From Oreocharis arfaki (taxonomy: Eukaryota; Chordata; Aves; Passeriformes; Paramythiidae), in NCBI GenBank assembly GCA_013398015.1, contig VZRR01010243.1, forward strand, positions 240,970-304,969: 64,000 nucleotides of DNA, read 5' to 3'. Under the pieces are notes generated by a model that was given only the letters and a program-made list of their open reading frames with translations, searched no databases and was not told where the DNA came from. Positions 26,090 to 38,628 of this stretch are shown in pieces (the first letter of the stretch is position 1; each line of letters begins with the position of its first letter). The position numbers were made by a program, and so were the translations under genes.

Positions 26090-26212
26090 GTGGGCATGTG
26101 CTCAGGCACATGGTGGGATTCTGGGGCTTGTCCTGGGCAGGGCCAGGAGAGGGACTCGAAGATCTCCTTGGGGGTCCCTTCCACATCAGGATATTCTGTG
26201 ATTCTGTGATTT
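26090..26212 (+). mobile_element. Young-type CR1 3' end, sense
   Basis: A short CR1 terminus: 'gagagggactcgaagatctc', 'gggggtcccttccacatcag', then 'gatattctgtgattctgtga', the characteristic CR1 8-bp tail repeats. It lies only about 130 bases beyond the older CR1 fragment. Confidence 0.85.
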
Positions 26213-27659
26213 TAGGCACTTCCCTTCTTGGTTAGGTTGTTGGGTTCTTTGGGGTTTTTTTTGCAGGGGGATGAGATCAAAGGAAACATCTCCTGATATT
26301 TGAGCTTTTTGAATTACTGTGTTAAATATATCACTTTGCTTGTTTAATAGTGTCGATGACAGCTTGATAGTTATTGTTCACCTGGTCTAGTTGGTCCTGT
26401 TGGAACAACTTCCTGAAACAATAATACAGAAATTCAGAGGGCAGTAACATATGTAGATCTGAGAATAGGTGAGCTAAGGAAATTTTTGTTCAAGTACTTT
26501 TTTTGTAGAGTCATAATGCTACTATTCGGACCCATTTTAACTATGATTTTAGTGTCTTTCTGTTCCTCTTTTCATTACCATCATATGAATAAGATTTTAA
26601 ATCCACCCCGTAACCGTTTCCCTGAGACCATACTCTTTACAAAACAAGCTACAATACTGGAAATAGGGAGGTTTTTGAATGCTCATTTCAGCTTTGTGAC
26701 TGCTTCACATGACTTTGAACAAATCATGTAAGTATCTGTGCTGTCACTAAATTGAAGATAACAGCAGCCTTATAGGAATGCTTTTAAAGTAAACTATGTA
26801 AAATTCTATGAAGATTTAAATTGCGATTTATAGTGTTTTTGAAATACTCCTTTAGGGATGGAAAAGCATGCTAATGAGCTTTGGGTGCATAGAACTAGTT
26901 ATGTTTTGTGGCTGGCTCAAAGTGATCTCTCATATGAATCAGAATGTGTGGGATGCAAGTGGAGTCTGTGTGCAGATGGGGTTTATTCTTTCTCTGTGTA
27001 TCTCGTGGTGCTTCATGAGGAACAAATATCTGCCTTCACCTAGTTCAGTGAGCAAGTCTGTTCTAGGACTTCTGCAGAACTCAGCAGGGCTAACATTGTT
27101 TATTTTATACACACAACAATTGTATCTTAAAGTCTACCAAGGAGCATCAGGCCCCCTGTGACCTATCACCCTGGCAGGTGATGCTGTGGTGTAGCCTGGG
27201 GTGCAGTCCCCCTAAATGTGGCTGTGAGAATGCTCTGAGTTACTTCTCTGCAGTGCATCCAGAAAGAAGGCATTCCGTGCCCAGGTATTGTTCAGACAGA
27301 CATTTGAGATGTTGCCAAATTGTGCAGTGAAATCTGGGATCTGAGGAGCTCTGTATTTTTACAGGTCAGGCATACACTGAAAAGATATAAATAGCAGATG
27401 ATTCAAACAGTCCCTGCCCTAAAGAGCTTCTGAGTGTTGCAAGTTGGATGGAAACAAGGCATTGCTCTGAGATAGGCAAAAGTAATTTCCTTTTATTACA
27501 TGGTTCTCACAGACTTTTTTCCTTAGAGATCTTTTCTGTGGAAGCCTAAACTCTCAGCCTGTGTAGTAAAGTGTGGGTTTTTTCACTTTCTAGTAATGAA
27601 GTCACACATATTTATAGCATTATCACGTAAGAATCCCTAGTAGCAATTACTAATTAGAA

Positions 27660-27815
27660 AGAAGGGGAACATACTCCTCATTTTACTGAGGAAATGAAGC
27701 CATGATGAATTAAAGAGATTTTCCCTGACTCACAAGAAACTAAATGTGGAGCTAGAAATTGAGCCCAGACCTCCTGAAATTCAGTTCACTGTTTCAGTCA
27801 TATGACCATCCTTTT
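27660..27815 (+). mobile_element. MIR-like tRNA-derived SINE relic
   Basis: The order of blocks follows the MIR consensus: 'ctcattttactgaggaaatg aagcc', 'ttaaagagattttccctgac', 'ggagctagaaattgagccca' and 'gacctcctgaa'. Divergence is high, as expected for an element shared across amniotes. The match is from memory of the consensus, not an alignment. Confidence 0.65.
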
Positions 27816-28164
27816 CCAAGTATCAAATATGTACACAAGGCTCTCCAGTTTAGTCTTCACATTAGTTTCCAATGAAACTTTGCCCTTTCACTCGTTTTAG
27901 CAAGAAGGCAAACATTTGCCCATTTGTCTCAGTAGTAAGTAGGAACTGCTCTCTATACAGATGACAATTTCCTCTCCATTCACATGCTTCTCATCCTAGT
28001 ATTAGAAGGCCAGCCTGTGTCAGCAAGGGCCTGTTTAAATTAGAAACCAAATAATATTTCAGGGATGCCTTGGGCTGTCTTGTGGAGAGGGTTCTTTGCA
28101 ACCCTTGCCAGTTACTACTTGGTGGTCCTGCCAATCCTTGCTAAGTTTCAAAACAGAAGTTGCT

Positions 28165-28275
28165 CAAGCTGGAGCAGCGCTGCTCGCCCGGCATGCGCAG
28201 CTGGGCAGCGGCAGAGCCGGGACCGAGCGAGGCCCGGCGCTCGACCAGCCACAGTTCACCAGACCTTGTAAAGGG
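28165..28275. promoter_or_regulatory. Isolated GC/CpG-rich patch with NRF1-like site
   Basis: About 110 bases of CpG-rich sequence inside AT-rich intron 5, including gcatgcgcag, close to the NRF1 half-palindrome, and gaccgagcgaggcccggcgc. No splice donor or coding exon linking it to GALK2 exon 6 was recognised. It could be an alternative promoter, an enhancer or part of an unrecognised repeat. Confidence 0.3.
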
Positions 28276-30556
28276 ACAGGGGAGTGGCACCCTCCTAATT
28301 GTTAACATTCCTCCTCTGCAAGACTTCTCCTGATATTTATTTAATAAGCTCAAGCTCATAAAGTCTAAACAATTTAAGCAATCAAGTGGTAGCTGATGTG
28401 TATGTGGAGATAGAGATGCAGCCAGACTAAGCGAAGAGTGAAATGCTTGATTTCTGACTTTGCCAAGCTTTATCTGGCAGTTGCAGATGAAGCAATACCT
28501 CAGGCAGCTGTGCCCAAGAATGGAATATACGTTGTGAGTACCTCAGGAGCTGTACTTCAGGCCAGGTTTGCACAGACACAGCTCTTACTTGAGTGCGCCT
28601 GACCCGTCTGCTGGTTTGGTCTTCTCGTCCAGTGAGTAATACCCATGAGCTCCAGTCTGAAAGCTCCTGCCAGTGGCAGCAAAAATTGGGGATGTGGTAT
28701 TGCTGTGTTCTCAGAGGGACAAAAGGCAGGTTCAGCAGAACTGGCTGAAACATGCAGGCATTCCCACATCCCGGCAACAGTTGTTTGTAAATAGGCACAC
28801 CTTCATATGTAGAAAGGAGGGAGCATCTAGAGACTGCGGTGTGTGGAGGTTTGTTATTTTCTGTGGAGCTGTTGCTGAGCACTTTAGCATTAAATGGGAA
28901 AAAAGCATAATTACATTCATTAGCATTTAATTCAGAATTATTTTTGGCTCATAGTGGAGCGGGGAGATATGGTAACTAGATGTTAAACTTTCATTGATGG
29001 GATGGAAAGATCTGAGGTTCAAACTGGAAATGGGACTTGAGTGGACATGGGACAGGGAGGAAAAATAAAGTTTAATCAACCTGAGAGATGGTTTTTGTTA
29101 AAAAGAAAGAGTACCAAAATGCATGAAGTTTCTATACTTTCTCGAGATAAATAAAAGAAGCATTATTTCAGCTCATCTTTAAAATACACAGAGGAAAGGC
29201 AGTGCCAAAAAGGAGAGTATTTTTGCTGATTGTACTTTCGATGTTCTCTCATTAGTGGTCTTTTTCTAGTAAGAGGTCATTTACCATGTTTGATTCAAAG
29301 AGATCCACTCTGCATAGTTTTAGAGTAACCTTGTTAATGTTCCTTTGATAATTTCTGCTTATCAGCCTAAGGCTTATTGGCCATAACTGCATTGTGAGCT
29401 GAGTAAATTGGTTGTTTGTGCATTTCAGCCTGATTACATTCATCTAAGCACCAATTTTACAGCTGTGTCAGTGGGGCCATTACAGAACTTGAGCAAGCAA
29501 GCAGGCAGGCACCCTGCACATACCTCTCTCAGCATTGTGATTTACTGCCTCTATCTGCTGCCTTTTACAGCTGTGTGCTGGCTAATGTCCCTGTCTTGTT
29601 GGTTAGCTTGTTTCAGTCCTGTAATGCTGCATCCTTAGCGTGGAATCTGAATCTGACTTTGCCACCACATTGGAAAACAGCCTGTGGCTTTTCTAAAGTT
29701 TTTTTCCCATCTTCCCTGTGGTTACCTTATGCTTAAACAAACAAACTGGTAGGGGTCATAAGAGGTGGATACAAATACTTTCCTTTTGACCCACTTCTTT
29801 TTGACTAGTTTTTGTTCTTTGACCATTTTCCAAGGCTTCTCTTGTGTTTTGTTTTGACTTGGCCTGATAGCTGAAAGCTTTACTGTTAGTTATTATTTTT
29901 GACAGTTATGACAGTGATATTCCACCCTCCCATAGTATCCTCTGACCTGCAGGTATTAGAATGCACAAGGATATGCCTAAAATGTCACAAAGGAATGCAC
30001 ATCACATATAGTTATGAATTAGTTCAGATAAACAGAGTACAGTATATCAAGGAGAAATGACAAGCATCACTGACTTCAATATCTACAGTGAGAAACAGTT
30101 TTGGATTGATTTCTGATTATGGAGTCAGTACATTAAAACAATATGGAGTAACAACTTGCCATTTTTCACTAAGCTACTGAGACTCACATGTAGATGGATT
30201 CAACTAATTAAATCAACAAAATATTGGCTACTGGCGTGGAAGGGTTTGAAGTGCACAAGGAACGTGGGAGGACACTTAACAAGAGTTAAGTGTTTAAACA
30301 AGAATACTCTGAAAAGCATTTGGCTATGGTGGGTCCTCTGGAGGCTGAGTAGTTGGTTCTTTTTTGCTTCAGAACGAAAGGGAAAAGGGGCCACGTGGCC
30401 CTTGTTGATACCAGCTTACACTATTTGATGTGTCAGAGATAATGCTTTCAGAACTCTGTCATTATTTCATTTCTTTCCCCACTAATTAATATGCAAACAG
30501 AATAAAAGTATCATCCTTAACAGTGGCTGAAGGTTCACATGTTAATATTTTTTCAG

Positions 30557-30655
30557 GTGGAACTCGCAGAAATTTGCACAAAGAGCGAACGTTATATTGG
30601 CACAGAAGGTGGAGGAATGGACCAGTCAATCTCTTTTCTGGCAGAAGAAGGAACT
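30557..30655 (+). CDS. GALK2: GALK2 coding exon 6 (catalytic Asp)
   Basis: A 99-base, 33-codon exon in phase 0, residues 169-201. It contains Thr-Glu-Gly-Gly-Gly-Met-Asp-Gln, where Asp falls at position 190, the human catalytic base. The sequence from Val-Glu-Leu-Ala-Glu-Ile to Ala-Glu-Glu-Gly-Thr is nearly identical to human. Acceptor ttttttcag, donor gtatgt. Confidence 0.97.
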
Positions 30656-33377
30656 GTATGTGGATCTTTGTAATCTAAACTAACAATGTAATATTGATTT
30701 GTGCAAGCAAAAAATACCTTCATTGGTATCTAGCAGAAAGACAAGAAACTGGAATACCTTAGTAAGCATTATGAGCACCATTAGTATAAAAATGAATCAG
30801 GAATTAAATTTATAAACTTGAGTACAATCGAGTATGAAAAGTTTGAATGAATAAGATGAGGAAAATCAGAAACAGCAAGGAGGAAGGAAAAGATGTACTC
30901 TAGAAGAGCACCAGGTTCCACTATTTGGGTAATTCATGCTGAACTTAGAATGTTTCCCATATAATGAAAGCTGAATGGTCGGCATGCCTTGTATTCAGTG
31001 CAAATGGGATAATTATTACAAAAATGCTTTCTTGAAACTTCTTATAACCAAACAGTTCTAGGAAGTTTTGCCAGGTTCAGTTACAAAGACAATGGAGACT
31101 TTTTTTTTCACCAGTTTTGCTAATTCCAGACAATTCTGTGGCTGGATTTTGATGTAGAAGGCATTTAGCAGTCTTAAACGTGGTGACAGAAGGTGAACTA
31201 GCTGTGATAAACAGGACCTGCCAAGTTATGCATGAGTGCTTGCAGTGGAATTTACAGTGAGGTTCATCCACTGTCACAGAAGGTGAATGGGACTGCAACT
31301 GTTCAAACCTCAGACCTGTCAAAATACTTTTATTGGAATTAATGTCGTGTTTCACGACAGCCTTTACTTTCCTTATGATTGTGGCATTAAATCTCCACAG
31401 CTTTTGTTCCTTAATGACATGTCTTTGATGAGCTTACACAGACAAAAACTGTTTCTTAGAATTACACCAAACCTTTAATGCCATCAGGAGACCCATGTAT
31501 TTTCAATTTCACATTGCCTGTACACCTCTCCTTCATGTTTATACTGTTAGTAGTAAAAACACAGCTACATGAATAATGAAAGAAGGAAGGAGCATATTTT
31601 CCTGCCATACACAGAGATGATCACGTAAGTGGAAGCCTTTCTGATACATAGCAGTGGCAGCCAAAAAGACAAAGAAAATCTTAAAAAAAGATGAGAAAAT
31701 AAATTGTGAACAAACCAGAAAATATCCTTGCCTCAGTGTACTTGCAGCTGAATGCAGCTCTAGCCTCCCATCTCAAAAAACCAAGAAAAGTACAGTAAAG
31801 GACACTGAGGCTTATCAAAGGTTTTTGAGGGTTTTTTTGTTTGTTTGTTTGGGGTTTTTTTGTATGAGCATTGACTGAATAATTTAAAACTTTTCAGCTT
31901 GGAAAACAAGCTTTGAGGGTGATACTTTGAAGCTTTGTAAATTCCCTAAAGAAGTAAAGAGAAGGTAAATGGAGAACTGAATGTTTTTCATAACTGAAGA
32001 ACTAATAGAAACACAATGACATTAGCAAGAAGCTTGTAAAAAACAAACAAGGAAGTTTGGGTTTTTTTCCAGAACATTCATTGTTAAAATGAGGAAATAC
32101 CGTACATTGTGGAAGGCAGAAGTTTTAAAAGGACTCAAAAAAGACCTTTGTGGATACACTAGTAAAGTGTTAACCTAGATGTAGCTATTCAACATACAGT
32201 CAGATGTTTCTTCCAGTGTAAGCATAACCTTTGTAATCTTTGCTTATGGGAATCTGGAAAAATACACCCCAAGAAAAGATTGCTTTGTATATGTTCTATT
32301 TTTATATCCCCCCTAAATACCCATTTATGGCTACTGTCAGAATCAGGACACTAGACCAGCTTAGTGGTACATTCTGGTCTAATGGAGCAGATCTTAAAGG
32401 GTATATGTAAATGTAAGCAAGTCTGTCTGTCTTGATAGTAATTCTGTGATGGGGTCCAGAATCTCAATGGCAGGGAGTAACACACATGCTGTACATAATG
32501 TACAAGCAGATTTGTCATTGTTTATTTAGCACTCTAGCTGCTCAAGGAACTCTCTGGGGTAGAACAATGCCAAAAGCAGTAAGACGTCCCTGCTTGCACA
32601 GTTACAGTCTATTCTAAGAAGCCAAAGCAGGGCACATGATTTACAACTTATCCCAGTGAAAAACCAGATGTGAATTTAATCTCTTGATTACATTACATCC
32701 TGAATTATTTAATTAATGGATGCCTTACTTATTCCATGAAAAGGTCACAAATGCTGGGAACATCTTACACAGCGTGTAAGCATGTGTGAGGCAAGGCAGT
32801 CTCTTATGTCAGAAAGGAGGAAACAGTAACTACATCCTTATATATAATTTTATTTCATTTGATTGTCTGTATGTACTGTGATCACTTCCTCACATCAGTC
32901 CTAAAATGTTGGTACCATGCTGTAGCTCAGTGAACTAATCTTGCTGCAGTGCAAAATCAGAAGACTGAGGGGAAGATGGACATTGATGAAGGGTCAAGGA
33001 ACGTGAAGCTCCTTGTTTCTAGTGGCACACACATTAGCTTCAGCCAGGCCTGGTACTTCTCTGCAGATCAAAGTGAAACTGTTGTCTTAAACAGGCAAGA
33101 AAAATAGGTTGGGTGGGGTTCTGTGAAATGCTGAAAAAACCCAAAGACTTAATGGAAACATTTTAAAATCCAGCTACAGGGAAAGGTTTGAAATGTATGT
33201 GTAACTTGACCAATGAGGTTAAACCTCTTTTCTTGCTGTTTCATGTCAGTTTTCTTTCCTTAGCTGTCCCTGGATTTTCAAGAGAAAAAACATGCAAATT
33301 TGCATTTGATTTATAGAACTAAGTGCACTGTTAGCTAGTAGTAAATTAAAACTAACCATTCATTTTTCTTTCAATAG
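30656..33377 (+). other. GALK2: GALK2 intron 6
   Basis: A 2.7-kb AT-rich intron. It includes a G/T-rich simple tract at 31821-31862. Nothing else recognised. Confidence 0.9.
31821..31862 (+). repeat. GTTT-rich simple repeat
   Basis: Runs of T interrupted by G (gtttttttgtttgtttgttt and similar), a low-complexity tract. Confidence 0.8.
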
Positions 33378-33530
33378 GCCAAGTTGATAGAGTTCAGTCC
33401 ACTGAGGGCAACTGATGTTAGACTCCCAAGTGGAGCAACGTTTGTTATTGCTAACAGTTGTGTTGAAATGAATAAAGCAGCAACTTCTCATTACAATATT
33501 AGGGTAATGGAGTGTCGGCTGGCTACAAAG
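33378..33530 (+). CDS. GALK2: GALK2 coding exon 7
   Basis: A 153-base, 51-codon exon in phase 0 at both ends, residues 202-252. It carries the conserved FSPLRATDVRLPSGA, then Phe-Val-Ile-Ala-Asn-Ser-Cys-Val-Glu-Met-Asn-Lys-Ala. This last segment is the central strand and helix characteristic of the family. Acceptor tttcaatag, donor gtaacg. Confidence 0.97.
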
Positions 33531-36500
33531 GTAACGCATGGCTTATGTCAAACTCTAATGAAACCTTCATCTAAATATGTGCTTTCTTCCACTTCTGACC
33601 AATTGTGTCTTTAACACCTGGCTAGGTGCTACTCTTAGTATAATTTTTCTTTCCAGCACCAGGCACTTCCAGCTGCAGGAACAGAACTCCTGCTGAGCTT
33701 AATGGAACTGCAAGGACTGTGTCCTTATATAGAAGATTATGTGATTTAGTTCTATTAAATTTATTTTGTATTACATTTTGTTAGAGGAAATAAGTCTGTT
33801 CTTCAGAAAAAAATATTCCCAGTTAATACGATAGACTGTTTCTAATTAAAGCTGAGTAATGACAAATAATGGAAAGCAACCAGTATGGCCACATGTTTAT
33901 ATGTATATATGGCAATAGATGTGTATTTTCTAAGATTTAGAGAACATCCAAGCTAGTAGTTGGAGGCCTGGAAGTAATATTAGAAATGCTGAAGAGCAGC
34001 ATGTATGTCAGTGTAAAGTTTAGAAACAGGCTTGAGTCAAACCCCAACATTTAGGTTGTACTGCCAGTTTACAGCTTGAAATTATCTCTAAAGTGTATGG
34101 AAATTGAACAGGGGGAATCTAATTCTGCTTTAATTCTGGATTTTGTACATTCAGAAATATGTAGATGTAGGGTTTGATTTGAGGTTTTTTTGGGAAGACA
34201 GTACATTTTTCTTTGATAAGAGTAAATGATAGGCAAGCATAAAGATTCACTGCATTTATACCCAACATAGGGTGCTGTGTGAAAGAACAGAATGTGGGTC
34301 TCGAAGTCTAGAAGAAAGCTTTGAAAAATACAGTGTGGAACTCCTTGTCACAGAACATTTGACCGATATCTGATCAAAAGTACTTTGAACATCTGTTGGC
34401 ATCATGATTGTATAAAAAAATAATTTCTTACAAGTTTTAGTTAGTGCTAAAAAAATAGTTGAAGAAATGATCAGACACCGACAAAATGTATTATAAAATA
34501 ATGTGCTGAGATATTTTTTGAGGAGGGAAGCTAAACTTTGGATGACTTTTTAAATGTGCTTTAAACTCAAGTATAAAAGAAATAGTTGCATTTCAGTCGT
34601 ATATAAGACATGGTAAAACAAACAGCACTGATGACCACAGCTAAAGCTGTTGTCACTGAAGTTAATAAGATTCTTTAGCCATTAAGAAAACGAAGATAAG
34701 GACCTGTCTATATGTTAGTTCTGTTATAACTGATAAATCTATAATTTGGGATTGATAATTGACAAAATACATATTTTTAAGGGAGGGCTTCTTTTGGAAA
34801 TGCATTTTTTTTTGCATAAGGAATAGAGAGCCTTCACAGATAATCTATTCTAAAAGGCACTGTACAATGAGTGCATTAAGCTGTGAGAGCTTTTGAAGTT
34901 ACTGTTCCATATACCAGTCTTTGTGAATTGAATCACATTTTTCTAAATTGCTTTAAATTATTAGTCTTGTGCAGTAAACTGAAGAGGTAGTGAGGAAACA
35001 TCTTTTTTTTCACATTCCTGTTAGCTATGATGCAATCTCTAAAAATGTACTTTTAGCAGATGCTTGATTGTAAGGAGGCTAACAACATACACCTGTCTGT
35101 TTTTAAACATATGCTACCCAGATGGAAAGCTGCACACACTATAAAAATACATTGAGCCAGGAAAAGACTGTCTTTAGGAAGAGGTCACAGTGGGGTGAAG
35201 GAGGGCAGGTATGTAAGTGGAAACAGGGAAGTCTTTTAAGCACCATTAAGCTAATGGAACTATGAACAAACATGCTGGGCCTTGCAATAATGCTGTAAAA
35301 GAAATTCTCATTGTAAGTGCCTTAAGATAGGCTTTTTTCCCCTTTTCTGCTTTAGGTAATTCTTGAATTTCATACTGCTTGCAGAAAGCTCTGTGTTAGT
35401 AAAGATGCCAACATAACATATTCCTGCTGGCATTAGTGTAGAACATTTTGGTATCAGTCTGTCCTGCAGCAAGTGAGCTCTTGATCACCCTGGCAAATTA
35501 TCTTTCTTCCACTCTGTTGCTTTCCCTTCCCTCTAGAGAGTCATTCTTTTGCTTTCTTTATCCCTTTCTCTGTTCTTGTAGCAGCCACTGAGTGCTCTCC
35601 TGCACTCCAGTACAGTGTGTTTAAAGACTTTTGTGTTCTGCAGAGCACTCGCAGCTCCCAAGGGAGTGCAGTTGTCCCTCCTCGTTCCGAGCTCTGAGCC
35701 GCTGGGAAGGACGCGGGGCTGGGGGACACCGTGGGGCCAGCAGTGTCTGCAGCTGCAGAGCCCTGAGCAGCTCCTGGGCAGAGATGCTCCGATGGCATTA
35801 TAGAAACGTAATGTGTGAGGGAGTGATGTTGCTGTAGAAGTATTCCTGGATGCTCTCCTAGTCAGACTTTCTTTTATTTATGTTTGTCCCATCATTTCCC
35901 AAGTATGTTTTCCTCTCAGTTACTTACAGTTCTCCAGTGTGCCTATGTTGAACAATAAAGAACGATAAAGCCCACAGATTCTATATCCTGGCAGTTAAGA
36001 GCCAGCTGCTTGGTGTCCACATCTTTAATCCATCTAGTCAGAGATCATCAAGAAAATACCCAACTGTGGGAGCAGCATGGGGATTACTTTCTGTGCATTA
36101 AGAAGATGGGATTTTTTCCCCCATTTCTGTTCCATGTCCATTACAATTTGAGTTGCTGCAGCTAGACTGTTTTCAAAAACCATTTCTGTTTGCCCATAAT
36201 ATTTTTCTTAGTACTGTTAGAATGAAAACTTTGCTATAAGCAGGACAGACCTTTCCAGCAAAGCCATGCCCGCTGGCCCAACGGGGTCAGTTTCCATTTG
36301 GAACATTTGACCTGTAAAACCCCAGTGTCGTCGGCTTTCCTGAAACACAGCATCTCCCTTGAAGTACAGAAATGGGAACAGATGTGACAATGCATGTGGC
36401 GTATTTCTGCAGGGGATTATTTATTGAAAAAGGAAGTAGAAAAAATTTTGTTGCCTTATAGAATATTGTTGTTTATAAATTCTGTTTAACTTCTCGTAAT

Positions 36501-38417
36501 AAAGTACAGGGGATGCTGAATATTGGGATTAAAGCATGAGGAAAATAATTTCCATTCATTTAGCACCTTGAAGCAGATCTAAAAACATGTCATAAACATG
36601 CACCAATATACAACATATTTAAGTAAAACGAAGCAGTAATTTTTATTCTAACTTACCAGCAAGTAAGCTAAAATACAGTTACATAAAGGCTGGAGAGTTT
36701 CAGGTACTCAGAGCCTTTGGGAGGAGGCCAGAAGTGACTTAACCAGTATTTTACAAAAAAAATTCTCTCACCCTGATTCCTGCATTAGGCACTAAACAGT
36801 ACTGCTTCTTTCTCTACCACTGAACATATAAAACTGTATTTTAAATGGCTGTAGTTATATGATTAGGATTTTGTTTGTTTTGCTCTGCTGAGCCTCACAT
36901 AAATCTCAGCAAGTCACTAGATGGCACCAGAAGTAGTTAAGTTTTAGATACTGCAATAAAGCAAAACTGGAAGAGCCCCTGCAAAAGCACTGTTGGAGGA
37001 GAGTGAGAATCTACACCAGAGAGCTGGGCAGCAGATCTGCTTAAATTTCGTCCTGTAACTTTGCACAAAACAAAGCAAATACTTTTCAGATTTATGTGTG
37101 TAAATCCCATGACTTTTTTAACCGAGGAAATTAAATGGCTTTGCTGAATCAAGACATAAACGATTTCAAACCAATCTCAGTCAAAACCAGTGTTTATTGA
37201 AAAGAATAAAACACACTGGGTGAAATCTTGGCCCTTTTGATGAGAGGTTTGAACGCTGATTTGTATAGAAAAAGGATTTCATTCCCTGGTCTTGCTGTAC
37301 TGGTTGAAACTCTTTCCAAACATACAGCTTGATCTAGAAGTTTCAAACTCAATTTAAATGGTGCAGCCCTGGAGATACACCACATGGCCATGAACACAGG
37401 GAAGTGACATTGGTGTGTACCTGCTAATCTTTGTTTCACTTTGTAATCTGTTGAAGCTACAGGTGGTATGTCAACCACCACTGACTATTCTGTAATTCAT
37501 AACATCAAAATATATCACCTTATGAGGAAAGCTGCTTCGCTCTACCACTGTCATTAGACACATGGGAGCATCAACACATATTGCAGCCTTCCAGAGAAAA
37601 GCCTGTTGGACATACTGAATTTCAGGATTCTGGTGTGTTGAAATAACGACTGTCAATTGTCAAAACATCTCAAAGATACACAAAGCACGGCCCCATTGCC
37701 AGGAGTGGGCAAAGCAGATCCATCTATAACTAATGAATATCACAGCAGCCATGTAGGAATGGAATAGATTCTGACCAACATCGTAACATTCCTGTAAAGG
37801 CTTAAAAGTTCCTTTAAACTGGATGTTAAAAGAAGGTACTTAAAATTCACTTAAAACTCCAGAGATTGAGAAAGGTTATGGTTATTCTCCCCACAAATCT
37901 TATGACCACTTTCATATTTTTAAGGCTATTACAATAGCTTGTTGTTTTAATGACAACCTCAGATGTTCATCAGAAAATTCCAGGAGCATATTGGAAATGT
38001 CAAACTGAAATGTTAAAGCAAATACTAATATGGAAATAGACTTTTTAAGGACTATTAGTGTTACAACATCATAGCACTTGTATAAACAGTCCAGATGGGA
38101 TTGTAAAAGGTTAGTAAGTGCTTGAAGTAACAAAGTCCGTGGAAGAGGATAAATCACTAATTTGATATCATACAAATAATGCCAGCAGGGCTTTTACTGG
38201 CAGTATCTGATTTGAGGGAAGAATATCTGTCATTCGCAGACCTTTTATAATAAATATAATTATTGACTGCTCTTTACTGATAGAAAGTAGGTTCTGATGG
38301 TTCCCAATTAAGAAGTGAAAAGAGAAAATGGGTCTTAAAGATGCTTATGGACAACTAATAGTTTTAAACAAAAAAGAACAATATTTTCTGTTTTCTTTTT
38401 TTTTTTTCCAATTTTAG
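33531..38417 (+). other. GALK2: GALK2 intron 7
   Basis: A 4.9-kb intron ending at a long T tract and attttag. A candidate alternative terminal exon sits 126 bases after exon 7. A GC-richer stretch at 35640-35780 has no identity. About 36660-36830 weakly recalls a MIR 3' half. The minus strand at 37194-37660 carries two overlapping open frames ending at an AATAAA, with no identity. Confidence 0.85.
33657..33749 (+). CDS. GALK2: Candidate alternative terminal exon of GALK2 (7b)
   Basis: After a good acceptor (tttttctttccag), an open frame in the same phase as the end of exon 7 runs for 30 codons to TAG. ATTAAA follows shortly after (about 33753-33758), a possible weak poly(A) signal. If used, it would give a truncated protein that keeps motifs 1-2 and Asp190 but lacks the C-terminal glycine-rich motif. 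The human GALK2 product has no matching segment. An intronic open frame of this length behind an AG can arise by chance. Confidence 0.2.
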   Translation, partial: HQALPAAGTELLLSLMELQGLCPYIEDYVI

Positions 38418-38628
38418 CTTCTCTCCAAGTCAAAAGGCTTGGAATGGAAAAAAATGTTGAGACTCCATGATGTACAAACCAAGCTAGGAGTTAGCCTAGA
38501 GGAAATGCTGACCATTGTCGAGGAGGTATTACATCCTGAGCCTTACAGCACAGAGGAAATTTGTAAATGCCTGGGAATTGGCCTGGAGGAGCTCCACTCT
38601 CAGATCCTCAGTCAAAACACGCAAGATG
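38418..38628 (+). CDS. GALK2: GALK2 coding exon 8
   Basis: A 211-base exon, residues 253-322 plus the first base of Val323. It encodes the helical region before motif 3, with conserved GVSLEEML, LHPEPYSTEEICKCLGI and QILSQNTQD. Its first residues (Leu-Leu-Ser-Lys-Ser-Lys-Gly-Leu-Glu-Trp) differ modestly from human, making it among the less conserved parts. Donor ggtgag after GATG. Confidence 0.96.

Larger units (their letters stand above)
17967..30556 (+). other. GALK2: GALK2 intron 5 (12.6 kb)
   Basis: The largest intron. It contains two CR1 fragments of different age (about 25500-25960 and 26090-26212), a MIR-like SINE (about 27660-27815) and an isolated GC-rich patch (28165-28275). The remainder is AT-rich. 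No exon or RNA gene was recognised; open frames such as 22267-22638 and 28427-28882 (minus) look like chance. Confidence 0.9.

Noticed and set aside
28427..28882. 151-codon minus-strand frame in intron 5
   Set aside because: No recognisable family, no paired splice signals, and several overlapping frames of similar length on both strands.
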